A stretch of 64,000 nt of DNA from Gnetum montanum (GCA_015680685.1 MNCI01034785.1:719241-783240); one strand, 5' to 3'. Shown: positions 10,809-23,315, numbered from the stretch's first letter. Notes: generated by a model from the letters alone, not told the origin. Program-made: numbers and translations.

Positions 10809-11989
10809 AGGCTCGGTGTCTACGCTGGGCATCTACGCTGGGCGTATAGGAATGGAAGATCATCATTTGGAGCCCGAAATTTGATTTTGAGTGCCTAAGA
10901 CCTACTGGGAACCTTGGGGAAGGTTCTGGGGGGTCTAGACACTCCACTTTAGCATGTTTTGAGGAGTTTTTGAGCCCCGAAAGTTGCTGTACGCTGGGCC
11001 TTACGCTGGGCATGTGTAGGCCAGCGTACAGGATGCATACTTAGTGAAAACCAAGTATTTTAAGCTCAAGGTTTTCCAAGTTTGATGCCAGATGTCATCG
11101 TAGTCTTCTGTGGGTCCCAGGGAACTTTTACTTACTTGCTTTGACTTCGTCTGATGCTATTTTTGAGGCTTTCAAGCTTGGTCATACTGAGGACCAACAT
11201 GACTTAGCTTAATTTTTGTCCACAAGTGTTAGCCAAAATTTTTGTGGTGTTTCAACCACTCTTAAATAATTCATAATAAAAAAGTGTGATTCATAACCTA
11301 GGAATAGTCACAAAATTTCTACAAAATATTAACAACCAAGTCCAAGTTATGAATGAGTGGAAAAAAAGAAAGTGGAAAGAAAGTGTGTGAGAAATTGAAA
11401 AAAATTAATAAATCAATAAAGATAAGAACATCAAAAAATAATACATACGATGTTGTATTAATAAGTCAAAGAAACTAGATGTTATAAAACACAGAGTTTG
11501 TAATAAAATTTTGAGAACCACAACCAAAAGGTTAAAGAAGTGACTCAAGACTAAGTAGCAAATGTTGTAGGAGATAAAAAAAATCCCTATACCATAGGAG
11601 CTAGTTTCCTAAAGAGGAAGAGTAGGTTCAAGTTATGTCATAAATAGCTAGGTCTAATTTCTAAAATAAGAAAATAAGGTTATCCAAAAGATTATGATAG
11701 TTAAGAAAAGAAAATACTTATGAAGTATTTTGTAAATTTTAAAGAATTAAGACAATCACTAGTAAAGATGAGATAAGCTAAGTTTGTAATGAAATAGCCA
11801 AAGTATAAGCAAGTCTAGAGGTGATTGCAAATAATTCCAAGCAAGCTATTAAAAAGTATGATATATATCATTAAGATTTACAAATTTTGTAATATAATAC
11901 ATAACATGTTAAGTTTTCTTATCAATTTAGATCCTTGGATAATCAAAGTTATCCAAGCAATGTAAATTCAAAATCTAATAGCCTTAACA

Positions 11990-14900
11990 TGAAATCTTCC
12001 ATATCTTTCAAATTTTCATTTTTATTTTCAAAAAATACATTTGATTAGGGTAAGTAGCCACATGTTATTTGTTTCTCAATCCTATTTTAATTATAAAATT
12101 CATCACATGCATCATTAAAAAACACTTCTTCCTTATAATTCCTAATGGATTTAATTTTTAAATTCAATTGATTCTTTGCAAGATTTGTGAAACATTTAAA
12201 GGAGGAAGAATCTTCATCTTTACACAATACTACATAAATCTAAATATATGTAGATGCATCATCAACAATGATGATGAAGTACCTTGCATTTGTGATGGAG
12301 GTCGATTACATTGGATCCACCAAGTCCATGTGCAAAATCTCCAATGGTTTCTTCTTATTTTTCGTGTGCATGTTGTGAGAGGATGACTTGTGCTTCTCAT
12401 AAAAACATGCTTCACACTCTTCATTTGAAATAAAATGATACTTCACTTCAATTATTGCTTGAAAAATGACCATGTCAAGGATGTAATGGTAGTTGGCATG
12501 CCCAAATCTTTTATGCCATAACCTTGTAAGAATAATGGATAGACTAATAAAACATTTTTTAAAATATCAATAATGGATAGAGAATAGATCTGATTTTCTA
12601 GTATTAAAGTGAAAAAATAAATTTATTATGATTGCTTAGTATGCAACCTCTACCATCATAACTACTTTCACATCCTTTGATATAATTTATTCTACAAAAA
12701 TTAATAAAATAAAAAAATTACACATGAAAAACATCACTTACTTAAATTGCATGGTCGTCATGAAGAGTGAGGATGCATTCTCCAACTCCTTCAATTTGCT
12801 CAAATGTTTCATATTTAACTCTTATGCTTCCAAAGTTGTGTATCCTTATATTGATAAACTTGGATAGATTAAGCATCATGTGGTTGAAGTAGCCACTATT
12901 AAGAATCCATGTTGACAATGTAAGATTCTTGCAATGCATGAAGGTTGAATAGAAAGTTTCTCCTCCATTAACTTTCTTGCCCTTATTAAGGGTAATGTTC
13001 TAGTAATGAAAGTACAATCATCTTGTACTTTTAAAGTATCTTCATTAATGAATAGGCTTGGGAAGCCCATCATATACTGATAATAATCCTAATATGTTCA
13101 TAATTTTTCTAATTGAAATACCACTTACCTTTTCTTTGATTTTGATTTTATTCTTACCTTTTCTTTTCTTGAGATGTTGCTATTTCATCTCTTTGGAAGT
13201 ATCTTCCCTTCATCCTTTTTGAGAAGTTGTTTTTGGACTCATTTTCTTGGGATGGTGGTTGGCTTTGTGACTTATTTTATTCACATATTCCTCTATTTTA
13301 TTTCTTGCCTCATCTACTTCTTAGGACTCAAGTAGAAGTTTTTTTTAGTTTCCCTTGAACTTCAACTCATTAATGACTCTAGTATGGAAATCAAGCTCAT
13401 TGATAGTGAGGATTTCTAGATTTCTTATGCTACTAAGGATGAAAATGATAGGCTTGAGCTTAGGATGTTGAAGAAGACATGGATGGATAATTTTTAGGAC
13501 TCTTTACTCCTAACTATAACCAATTTCAAATGCACCTAAGTTCCTAATAATATTATATATTCTCTCAAAAAAATCAAGGAACTCATCTCTTATCATGTGA
13601 AAGCTATCAAATTTAGTTTTTATCTTTAATTGCTTAACTTGCATCATCTTAATTGTGTCATAGTATTCTTCCACGAGTACATCCTCACAATCTTTGGCAT
13701 CTCCTTTGTTGATTATCTTAGCCCTAATGCTCTTACTCAAAGAGATACACATAATCATCTTAACTAAAACATTACTATCCTTATCTTTATTTTACTTTCT
13801 CACTTGAATTTAAGTAAGGAGAAAGATATCAACCTTATTGAAGCCATCTTCCATCACTTCTAGACATTCATTATGCTCAAACAAGCTCTTCATTAGCATG
13901 CTTTAGTAGTTGAAATCCTTCTTTCCATCAAAGATGATAAAATAATTTGGAACTTATTTTGACATATTTGGACCTCAATAATAATATTTAATAAAACATT
14001 TCAAGGATTCAAGTGGAATAAGATTATTTTTCCTTTCTAAAACTTTTAATTCATCTTCAAAATCTATCCAAAAAGATGAATATAATTGAGAGCACAAGTG
14101 GTGGTTCACTCATGATATTTTGGATCATAGGTTGTGAGGTAGTCATGATTAAGAATCATGTATCATGGTCAAGTTGTGGTGTGTCTAGTTCTTCAGGAAA
14201 AAGACTAAAAATTTCAAAGAACTTATAGAATATTAACTATAAGTCATTATGCTATCATGGGCAAGTCATGATTGTTACAAAAGTTGACAACATTCTACCT
14301 TTGGTCTTCTCTTCAAATTTGTCAATATTATGAATCATGGTTAACTCATGCTATAGTATCATGACTCATGGTGAAGTCATGATAGATAGAAAATTTAGCT
14401 TTTTTTTATCTTTTCAACACGACAACTCATGGTGAGGTTGTGGTGTATGTCTAAGTATCCCATGAGTTGTGGTAAACTCATGGCCATGTGAAGATGCTAA
14501 ATTAACCATGAAATTTTGTATGAGTAAACAAAAACTATGTTTTAAGGATAAATGATATTAATTTTTATTTATTAGTAACAAGTATTGGAGGCTGGAGCAC
14601 CACAGCAAATGTTGGAGACAAATTTAGAAAAACTTTCTCTTCTCAACAACAATGATATCTTGATGACTAAGAAACCACTTCTTCAACTTGAAATTCTCTC
14701 ATACCTATAATAATCACTTGAATAAATAAGAAAAAAAAAATGGAGATTAATATTGAATAATATCTCATTATTTTTTCTTCTCTTGAATAATAATAAAAAT
14801 GATATGAAATTGAAACAAGATTGAAATTAATAAAATAATGAGATAATGGAATGCAATTGAAATAGATAAAATAACTAAAATGATACAATGAGATACTTAT

Positions 14901-14996
14901 ATGGAGGAAAACACTTCTCTTTCTCTATTACTTTAAGCTCCAATATTAAATTAATGGAGTTTTTCTTGGAATGCCTCCAATTTGAGAAAAGCCCAT
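11990..14996 (-). pseudogene. Element D 5' half, arm 1 copy (copia LTR, gag, protease, integrase)
   Basis: Inverted copy of 29905-32943. On the minus strand from right to left: LTR and CATGA-repeat region (about 14996-14000), gag (about 13965-13080; 82-codon open piece at 13510-13758 with the copia gag N-terminal half), protease region (12742-12939, WILNSGYFNHMM), GAG-pre-integrase (about 12560-12370) and integrase core fragments (12370-12000). It shares with arm 2 a stop after the gag FNY motif and an Asp-to-Asn change at the protease catalytic position (WILNSG for WILDSG). It ends at the F LTR. Dead before the duplication. Confidence 0.85.
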
Positions 14997-16119
14997 GTAA
15001 CAACCCATATTTTTGAATGATTGTCTTAGTATATTTATTCTTATTTTTTTGTACTTCTTAATGCTTTGATGCTATGTTATTATTTGAGTATGCTTGTTAT
15101 TTAGTAATATTTTTATCATTGTATTTTATTCTCATGTATTTTAATTTCTATATATTACTTAATTATGTATTTTTAGCTATTATGCACTAACCTAGTGGAT
15201 GACTTTGGTAAGCTTTCTTAAAGGATATGGTATAGACATGGCATAAGCATGTGATGGCATGGATATATTTTTATATCAGAAAATATTATTTTTATTAAAT
15301 TATATTATTTATAGTATGTGTTATTTTACTTTAAGTAATTTTAGTATAGCCTTTGGCTTTGTGGAAGGCTACATGAGCAATGATTATATTATGGAAATTT
15401 TCCTTTAATGTATTTATATTTTTAGAAATTAGGATAGGTTCTCTATGTTGAGTTTTTCAGTAGGTGTTCCATAAAAATCCATATTCCATTTAACTAGGTA
15501 ATTTGTCATCTATTTTCATGGATATGAAAGCACTACTAGATTAAAGCCTTATGGCAATAAGTGAAGCTTTGTTGGCTCATGAGCATGGTTGCATGAGAGC
15601 ATGTGGTTGAGTTCATCTATTGCTTATGGATTTGTGCTTCTATCTCTTAGGTAAGTTCTTGGCACTTTTTATAATTATTTTAGTTCATAGGCTTGTGAAT
15701 TATCAACATGGTTAGACTTTGTTGATTTTCTTTATATTTTTATGGAATTATAATTCAGATTAGTCTTTTTTTATACATGTAGATTTGTCTTATTTCGATG
15801 TGTAATTCATTATCTCTTTCATTTTAATCTTATCATATTTCATTTATTTCAAGAAAGAGGGTTTTGTGAAAATCCAACATATCAACGGTTTGGGTTGGTA
15901 TTGCACGTTAGATCCAAATCTTTATACCATTATGCTCATATTAACATAGAGCTAAATTTGTTTTGATGGATTTTCTTAATTTCAAGTTCTTTCATTTATG
16001 AGTTTTGGCAATCCTACCTAGGGTTTCGATCTTTTGTTACATTATCATTTTTGTTTATCACTTTTACCTTACTTCATATGTTTATTTAATATCCTAGGCT
16101 ATGTCCTTGGTATTTCTTA
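14997..16119 (+). mobile_element. Gypsy LTR fragment (arm 1)
   Basis: Begins TGTAACAACCC. It carries patches resembling the E LTR (GCACTAACC..GTGGATGA; GGTATAGACATGG), so it is a divergent chromovirus-type LTR 5' part. It is cut at 16120 by copia A. Positions about 15366-16098 are missing from the arm 2 copy. The rest of this LTR is not found beyond A/B/C. Confidence 0.7.
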
Positions 16120-17398
16120 TGGACTTTTTCATGTGTTTTGGTGTGTCTCAAAAAATTAAGTAAAAGGAGTCAAAGGTTTTTTGGCATTTTTGTATGGTTA
16201 TTTTGTTTGTAGCACTACGTACATGGGTAACCAAGATGAGCTAAATCCTACATAGATGACAAGGAATGAACTATTTAGAACTCAAAGGAAAAAATCATCC
16301 ATATGATCTTCAAACAAGCATCCAAAGAATGTGGACAAGGACCAAATACTGTACAAGCAAAGTTATCATCATTAAAGCATGAGAAAGATCAAGGTTCTAG
16401 ACAAGGAATGATGAATTCAAAGGATGAAGAAAGTGAATAAATATGTCTTCAAGAAATAGAAGATGGCTTGGGAAAATTGAAGGCTTCACAAGCAAATACA
16501 TCTTTGAGAAATAGTTGATGCCTTTCTTTAGGAAAAGACATATTTATCATAGAAATAAGTCTTTACAGAATGCAAAACAAGTTCAAAAAGATGTCTTTCA
16601 TTAGACAAAGACATCTTCGAAGAATGAATATTTTAGAAATACATATTTCACTAAATAAAGATGTCTTTCCAAAATTGAAGTAAAATTCAAAGAGATGAGT
16701 CATGCATGAAGAATGTGTCTCCCATGACGATTAATGATCATTGGCTAGTTGTTGCACAAGTTCTGAGATGGATTTAGAAACATGGTAGCTATAAGAAGAC
16801 TTTATGTGAATTCAGAAATTTCTAAGATTATTTGTAATAACTGTATAATCATTTTGTAATCAATTGTATTCTTTTTTGCTCCTCATTATATTATCATTTT
16901 TTCATTGTAAAGTTTGTTATACCTAAATGTACAAGGATAAGAAAATTGAGCTGCATTTATCCCTTGTAATTATTCTCCCTTTTTGCCCTATGGTGTTGAT
17001 GTGCTTCTTATGAGAGGACATCTTGCTTGAGCTTGTTGGGATCCTACGAGATTGAGTTTTTGGTACTATAGTACAACACTTCGGTGCAGAGCTCAAGATT
17101 GTAAAGGTTGTGGAAGCCTAGAAAACCACATTCCCAAGCTTGATGAGACATTGCTAGGTTGAGTAATTGGTGTTGCAGTACAACACTTTGAAGTGGGGCT
17201 TGAAGATTGTATAGGGTGTGGACCCTTCAACAACATTTTGAGAGTAACAAATTTTGGAGGTCTGCTGGCAACATACCCTCTACGTGTGGACTACCCAAGT
17301 TGGGGAACCACATAAATTTGATGTGTGTGATTTTTTTGTTTAATTTTTAATTTAAGGAACTTATTCATCCCCCCTCCCCTTTTAAGTTCAATAATCCA
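16120..17398 (+). mobile_element. Copia A 5' LTR
   Basis: 1279 bases with TGGA...TCCA ends, inverted duplicate of 28239-29514. It contains three degenerate units of about 105 bases (16985-17290; each with a TTGTTGGGATCC-like start and a CAACACTT core) and clustered AAGACATCTT-type words (16430-16700). A primer site follows. The left flank GGTATTTCTTA matches the reverse complement of the right flank of C, so A is the duplicated end of C. Confidence 0.88.
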
Positions 17399-17402
17399 TA
17401 GG

Positions 17403-17414
17403 TGGTATCAGATC
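17403..17414 (+). other. Primer-binding site of copia A
   Basis: TGGTATCAGATC, four bases after the LTR, matches the initiator-tRNA-Met primer site used by most plant copia elements (TGGTATCAGAGC) with one mismatch. Confidence 0.85.
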
Positions 17415-17455
17415 CTAGTACTCCTTCATGTCATCATCAACCTCAAGAGTGAACA

Positions 17456-17668
17456 ATGGAGGGGTCTCCTACACAAAGCCACCCATGATTAATGGTTTCA
17501 ACATTTCCTATTGGAAATTTAGGATGCAAGGATTCTTCAAATCTATGGATTTTGAAGTATGGAGGTCAATTCTAGAAGGCTATGCTTGACCTGTTGATGG
17601 CACCACCAACATCATCAAGCCTCAAAAAAATGGTCTAAAAAAGAAAAGGATAAGTTCATGTTTTATTC
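17456..17668 (+). pseudogene. Start of the copia A gag, truncated
   Basis: ATG at 17456 is followed after a few codons by a one-base loss relative to the C copy (28181-28179 start). The shifted frame then gives the copia gag N-terminus, with NGFNISYWKFRM and FEVWRSILEGY, i.e. the NY-x2-W and W-x4-G pattern of the family. Homology with C stops at about 17668 (TTCAAAAG then unrelated sequence). This is the inner breakpoint of the inverted duplication. Confidence 0.85.
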
Positions 17669-20603
17669 AAAAGAGTACACATCTTTAAGTACTGTATTCA
17701 TAGGCTAATGATGAAAAATCACATTTCATTAAGGACTTCCCTTTAGCTATTTACAAACAAAGTTAAAATTAATGAGGCATGAGTAATCCAAAAATAACTA
17801 AGCCAAGACTTTTAATTGATGTCCAAGAGTATTTAATACCAAAGGTTAAAGTCAAAAGTTTAATCATTGATAATAATATAACCTATCTATTGAACCAACT
17901 ATCCCATTAGGGATAAATGAACCTATATCTCATGATTCTATATTCATCCAATATTATACTCCTTTTGAAGCTTCAACAACACAATAAGGCATAGCAATTC
18001 CATGGAAAGAGAGTAAATACATGCTTATTCAAATTTCAAGAATTTGATCAAATACTCACAAGAAAGGTCAAAGAAACACAACTTATCATGCTAAATGTCT
18101 CAAGAACAACTAAACATATCCTTAAAAAGATGTCCATAAAGCAATTTGTATATAGTCATGTCAATTTTAAACACCAACACCAAGAAATACATTACAAGGT
18201 GAAATATCCAAAAGACATCTTGACCAAAAGTAACTCATAATTTTAGCTTGGATACTTTACCATACACTAAAATAAATAGTCCACTTCTTGGTCATTTTTA
18301 GTTGTGGGTGTTTAAGTGTGAAGTTTGTTTGCTTAAGTGTTTCTTGGTAAAAGTCTTAAAAGACTCCCCCTACATTGGTGGCCTATAGGATGATAATTGT
18401 TGGTGAGGTATAGGCTCCACCTGCATACATGCTTGTGTTTCTTCCTAGTCTCTTTGGTCATAATGCTCCTGATGTAGAGAGACTAATTTTCTTCCCTTGA
18501 GCCTTTTAGGATCTTCATGCGGCATAAAAATCCTAGGATCAAGACTAGAGACTAAGGTCTCCCATTAGTGAATTATTAAACAATGAAGATGCAAATATTT
18601 TGAATGTATACTGTAGGAATTTTCTTCTTAGATAATTAAGAATGAATCCCTTTTGAAAGGAAGGACTATGTGATTAGACATTGAGGATCCAAAAATCACA
18701 TTAGCAACTACATTCTTCAATTTTTGTAATGTATCCATTGCTTGATTTTCCATTCATGGGTTACTTTTCCCATCTACCTTTTGAGATAGATGTTTGTTGT
18801 CAAAATGAGATGTATTATATGCAGATGAGACATCTAACTATTAGAGTAGACGTCTATCCTACCAAGGCCAAAACTAAAGATGCTCATTTTAAGGTCTGAA
18901 ACCTTTAAACACCTCTAAAAAAGTTCCCATAGCCCTTGGAACCTCCTAGACCCATAAAAATAAGTCTAAAACACCCCCAAATGTGGAAAAACACCTTTAA
19001 ATCATCATAAGAAAAATAAACATAAGGAAACACACATAAACATCTAAACTACATTGAGAATTACATAAGGGCTAAGTGATGTGTCCATAAATCTGGAGCA
19101 CCATCTCAAGATCAAGTTTGGAGACTCTTGAAAGCAAGACTTGCCATTAGTAGTACCTTATGATAAGATAGCAAATAATTAATATGCTTAAGGAATTTAT
19201 TTTGAAATTTTGTTTTTCTCAAACGATTCATGAATTAAAGGTTCCAATTCATGATTTCACAAGGAAGCAACAATGCCATATCTTAATTAAGAGGTTAGAG
19301 CATAGACATCTATGTTTAAACAACAATAAATATTCAACATGGATCATTTTGTCTATGAATTATAGTTAATGTCTTTGAAATTTCATATTCAACAAAGAGA
19401 GATCTTGATCCTTATTCTTCAATTCCTTATTCAACTTTATACAAATATTTTGAAGAGAACACAAGAGGTCATACCTTTCTTCATCATATTTCAATTTGAT
19501 CATCATCTATGAGAGCCATACAAAGAGATGTGGATCTTTTGTAGCATCATCAACTACATTTTCACTTTGTTCTCCATCATTCCTACTTGAATAGAAGTTG
19601 ATTCTTTTTGTATCCATATCATTCCTATCTTTCCTTTGCAACCTGCCATTGCTAGGACATTCAGAGGTCACATGGCCTATTCCACCACATATCCAACATT
19701 TTATTGAAAAAACATCAAAATTTTGATTTGAAAAATTCTTATCTATATCCTTACCTTTGGCATTAGATTGGCTGGGTTCTTACTAATTAAAGCTCTTACC
19801 CTTTTTTGCTAGAAGCATTTGAAGCCTCCTTGATAGAAGTGCTATTTCTTATTCATTGTTAATTTTTTATTCATCTAGGTCCTTCTCTTTGAATGTTGAT
19901 TTCAAGGTAATGAACTTTTCCTTTATTTCCCTTCGCTTATGAGATTCATTTAATAATCTATAAAAGAACTTGGAGTTCTTCAAATTTTAAGACTGAAAAA
20001 TCGCTAATCTCCTCCATAGTTATAACCTTAGGTCTAAATTCATGTTTTAGTATTCTAATCATTTTAATGATTACATCACTTTTAGGCAAATCCTTTCCTA
20101 TAACCTTAATTGCTACAACTAGATCATTTGCCCTAGAAAAATAGTCTTTTATCTTTTCACCTTCTCTCATTCTAAGTTTGTCATATTCACTTTGCAAAAC
20201 CAGATTATTTGGCTATGGATGTGCCTTCATAGGTATTTTCTAATGTTTTCCAAATTTATTTAGTAGTTTTACATAAAACTACTCTATTAAACTTAAATAT
20301 ATTTAATGCACAATATTAACAATTTTTTTCTTTAGAATTGTACATGAAATTATCTCTTTCTTCCAGTGTCCACTTACTCTATGGCTTGAGGGCCTTTGTT
20401 GTGCTATCAATAAGTAGTGTGTAACCTTCAAGGATGAACTCCCATACCTCAAATTCTATTGAATCAATGACGCCTTACATCTTTTCCTTCCAATAAGAAA
20501 AATTAAACTTGTCAAACATTGTTGGCTTTGTGTAGGATATCCCCTCCATAGTTCACTCTTGAAAGTTGACATCGAATGTAAGAGTACCAACTCTAATACC
20601 ACT
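17669..20603 (-). pseudogene. Copia B internal region with gag (truncated at its 3' end)
   Basis: Minus-strand copia element. The primer site region (complement of CTCTAATACCAC, about 20591-20602) adjoins the LTR start at 20604. The gag begins near 20560; the open piece 19958-20197 carries the UBN2-type signature QSEYDKLRMREGEKIKDYFSR. A CCHC knuckle (CWICGGIGHVTSEC) lies at about 19640-19705. About 19380-19560 reads as a Lys/Glu/Leu-rich probable coiled coil. About 17690-19080 is AT-rich with patches shared with C near 25900-26080 (for example AAGACATCTT and GGCTCC-CCTACA). No polymerase motif is seen. The element stops at the 17668 breakpoint with no 3' LTR. Confidence 0.8.
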
Positions 20604-23208
20604 TGTGAATAAGAACTTAGAAGGGGGGTTGAATAAGTTTCCCAAATTAAAATACTCTAGCCACAAAACACACCAAAATTTATGTGATTCCCCAACGTGG
20701 GTCATCCACATTCAGAGGGTAGATTTCTTGCACATGTTTGAACTTTTTTTCTTCCAAAATGTGGTTTAGAGGATTTCCCCAACCTTTATGAGATTTGAAC
20801 TTTGCTATGAAGAGTTTTGTCACTACAAAATCTATCAAACCCATAAGATCCCAACAAGTTCAAAATGTGGTTTAAAGGACACCACATCCTGTACAAGCTT
20901 TGATCTCTACTCCAAAGTGTTTTGTCATTGCAAACCACTCAATCCTACAAGGTCTCAACAAGCTTAGAATGTGATTTCAAGGATTCCACAACCTTTACAA
21001 AATTAAGCTCTACAACGCCTAAAAAATTTGATTACTGAAAAACTAAAAATTATAAATAAAATAGTCTAAGTCTGGATCCCAAGGGCCTCCAAAAATAGGA
21101 TCTAAAGCATCCTAGATGGTCTTGCTGATCAGCCATGGACTTAGAAATTTTAAACTAGCATGAATCAATTTTAAAGATTTGCAAATCTAAAACTAAAGAA
21201 AATGCACAAAAAGAACTTGTAATATTCAAATGATTAACTTGCACAAATAAATAAATTGTGTATTTTCTTAAAATAATAGAATTTATAATAAAATAGAGTT
21301 CAAATGCACAAGGAGTTGCACCAGTGAATCTTGAAGTCTATTGAAGCAAGTAGGCTATGTTTTGTGGCCAACCTTATGACCCAGTTGCTTCTAAGCTCCA
21401 ACTTTTGAAACTCATCTCTAGTTCTTTGGCTCAAATCTATTACATTAGTTGAAAAATGGTAGAAAATGCTTAACTTTTTTTTACTAGGTAATGCATTGAG
21501 AGTCTCCAATGCTTAGCCAATTGCTAATTTTCCAAAAAGTCTTACAAATGCCAATGGTTACAAGTGCTTAAACTTGAAAAAGTTGTAACACCCCCCAAAA
21601 CTTATTCAATGTGTTCAAAATATTTATTTATAGGCCATAGGGTTGCTATTTCTAGTTGCAAATTTCTACCATGCTTGTTGATAGAATGAATCATGTGCAA
21701 GTATGGCAAGCTTTCAATAGTTTCCATTTATGGTAAGTTTTGATGCATCCAAGGCCATCAAAACCCCACTAGATACTAAAAATAGTAAACAGACTTTTGG
21801 TAGTACATTGGCTTTGTTGCATCTATGTTGGCTTTTTTTTCTAAGTATGTTGGAAAATATGGTGACTACACTAGCCATGGAGAAATTACTAAGAATCATA
21901 GTGACTATGCTAGCCATGGTTGGGAAAGTGAAAATCCCAACCATTCCAACATTGGCTTAATGAAGAAAATGGAAACCCAAAAACTCTTATGTTGGCCTTA
22001 TGGCATCATTGGTGATTATGATAACTACACTAGCCATTGTTGGGAAAATGAAAACCAAATACCACCAATGTTGGGGTAGATAGTTCTAGCGTAGTTGATG
22101 CTATACCCCCATAAAAACCTATGAAAATGCCAATTTTTGCTATCTAAAATGCATTTTTAACCTTCCCAAGCCAAAATATAGACATGGTATGAATTTTTTC
22201 ACTTGGGGAGTGAGGCTATGACAACTTATGAGGTAGTTTTTGGCCCCAAAAGTTAATGTATGTTAAATTACATTTTCTTGGATTACAATCTTCACATTTT
22301 ACAATAAAAATCTAGCCTTGAGTTTAATGATGAGGTTTACAAGTTACAATATGATATTTCTTGATGATGTTTCAAGCTCCACTCTAGAGTGTTTTGATGT
22401 TGTAAAACCACTAGATTCCATAGGATCCTAACAAGATTAATATGGATGCCTTCTCGCAAGAAGCACATCAACCCTACAAGGCTATAAGAAAGAGGATATA
22501 ATACAAGGAAAGAATGTAACTAAATTTACAAGTCCTTGTAGTTTAAGCTCAATACATCATACAATGAAGAAAATGATGTGACAATGAAGAGCAAGAATAC
22601 AATGGCTTAGAATAGACAATTAGGAGTTTGAATGTTAGATATGCTTCACTCTTTTCCAAGATTTTTGTGTCTTCTTATAGCCTTAGAGTTTTTGAAAACT
22701 CCTTGTAATTCATCCAATGGCTAGATAATGACTACTTAATGACTAATGTAGACATATTCTTTAAGTTAGGGACATCTACATGAGATTGGTCTCAATTCAA
22801 GAGAGATGTCTCTTTGGAAAATGGGATGTGTCTTTGGAAAATGAGATGAATCTAAGGATATTTCTATAGGGAGATGTCTACTTTTGAACATAGATATCTA
22901 CTGTTTTTAATATGTCTTCTCAACTCTTTCACTTTGGAGCTTGAGACATTCACTTATCCATTTGACACAGTCTTTAGAACATGTTTGTTTGGCTCATAGA
23001 CTCCTCTTGAATCCTAGCTCTTATCTTATCATTTCAATGTTGCTTTAATTTTGACTCAAGATTTCCTCTTTGTCACAATATAATGTCTTGATACATTAAG
23101 GCTCGTAATTATGCTATTTTCCTAATATCATCATGCTCATGGTCTACCCTTAGACCTATAAGGTAATACAAATACATTTTCTAAGTTTTTAACATACCAA
23201 AAGGTCAA
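20604..23208 (-). mobile_element. Copia B 5' LTR with an extra internal block
   Basis: Related to the A/C LTRs but diverged. On the minus strand it starts near 23208 (TGTTGACC) and ends ...TTCACA at 20604. The roughly 105-bp units recur at 20690-21050 and resume at about 22370-22460. The 1.3 kb between (about 21052-22370) has no counterpart in A or C and looks like an insertion into the unit array; I could not name it. It contains GACTAYGCTAGCCATGGTTG three times at 21860-22045. The short frames at 21730-22079 follow that repeat and are not genes. Confidence 0.6.
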
Positions 23209-23315
23209 CATGACCCATGGTTGACTTGTGTTTTTAGTGAAAAACTTGAGAAAGCAAGAAAACAACATGAAATAACCTCAAAATAATAGACAATTAACAT
23301 GTAAGGTTAGAGATG
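23209..23315. other. Short unassigned segment between B and C
   Basis: 107 AT-rich bases with no recognised feature. If C had inserted here, a 5-bp duplication of AGATG (23311-23315) would be expected on its right side; it is not there (TAAGA at 29515-29519). Confidence 0.4.

Larger units (their letters stand above)
2555..11254 (-). mobile_element. Element G: polymerase-less Ty3/gypsy-type retrotransposon
   Basis: An 8.7-kb element on the minus strand: 5' LTR (9566-11254), primer site, repeat-rich leader, gag-protease frame (about 8524-5610), a noncoding 3' part and 3' LTR (2555-4054). Its LTRs have TG/CA ends (minus-strand start TGAAACACC, end CGGTACA) and a 5-bp target duplication with one mismatch. 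The LTRs agree at about 94-95% by eye, and the element is GC- and CpG-richer than its surroundings, so it is the youngest insertion here. No reverse transcriptase, RNase H or integrase motif is seen in any frame between 4055 and 5610. In the terms used for plant elements it is a large non-autonomous, TR-GAG-like element. Mobilisation would have needed polymerase and integrase from a relative; that is inference. Confidence 0.9.
9566..11254 (-). repeat. 5' LTR of G
   Basis: 1689 bases. In minus-strand order: TGAAACACC start at 11254, U3 with a non-repeated part and then the 21-bp minisatellite (10286-10808), TATA-like box (10137-10146), R/U5 with conserved CpG-rich sequence, end CGGTACA at 9566. 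The 5-nt spacer and the primer site follow leftward. Confidence 0.92.
2486..11989 (+). mobile_element. F LTR (arm 1), split by element G
   Basis: The LTR begins TGTTAGAATATAC at 2486 and ends TTAACA at 11989. Removing G (2555-11254) and one copy of its target duplication leaves about 799 bases, close to the intact arm 2 copy (32944-33744) and the F 5' LTR (55065-55859). Its right flank is D integrase sequence, as in arm 2. Confidence 0.85.
1..17668. repeat. Arm 1 of a large inverted duplication
   Basis: Read backwards, this stretch matches about 27960-43299, apart from private insertions (G here, H in the other arm) and a deletion of about 730 bases in the other arm. Matching checkpoints include 1386-1490 with 34740-34840, 11870-11960 with 32970-33070, 13836-13980 with 30955-31090 (about 95% by eye), 16200-16440 with 29200-29430 and 17450-17640 with 28014-28190. 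Similarity stops near 17668, inside the copia gag. The outer end lies beyond the left edge of the window. Confidence 0.9.

Noticed and set aside
21730-22079. Overlapping frames of 76-84 codons at 21714-22079
   Set aside because: They follow an internal direct repeat inside the B LTR insertion, occur on both strands, and show no domain.
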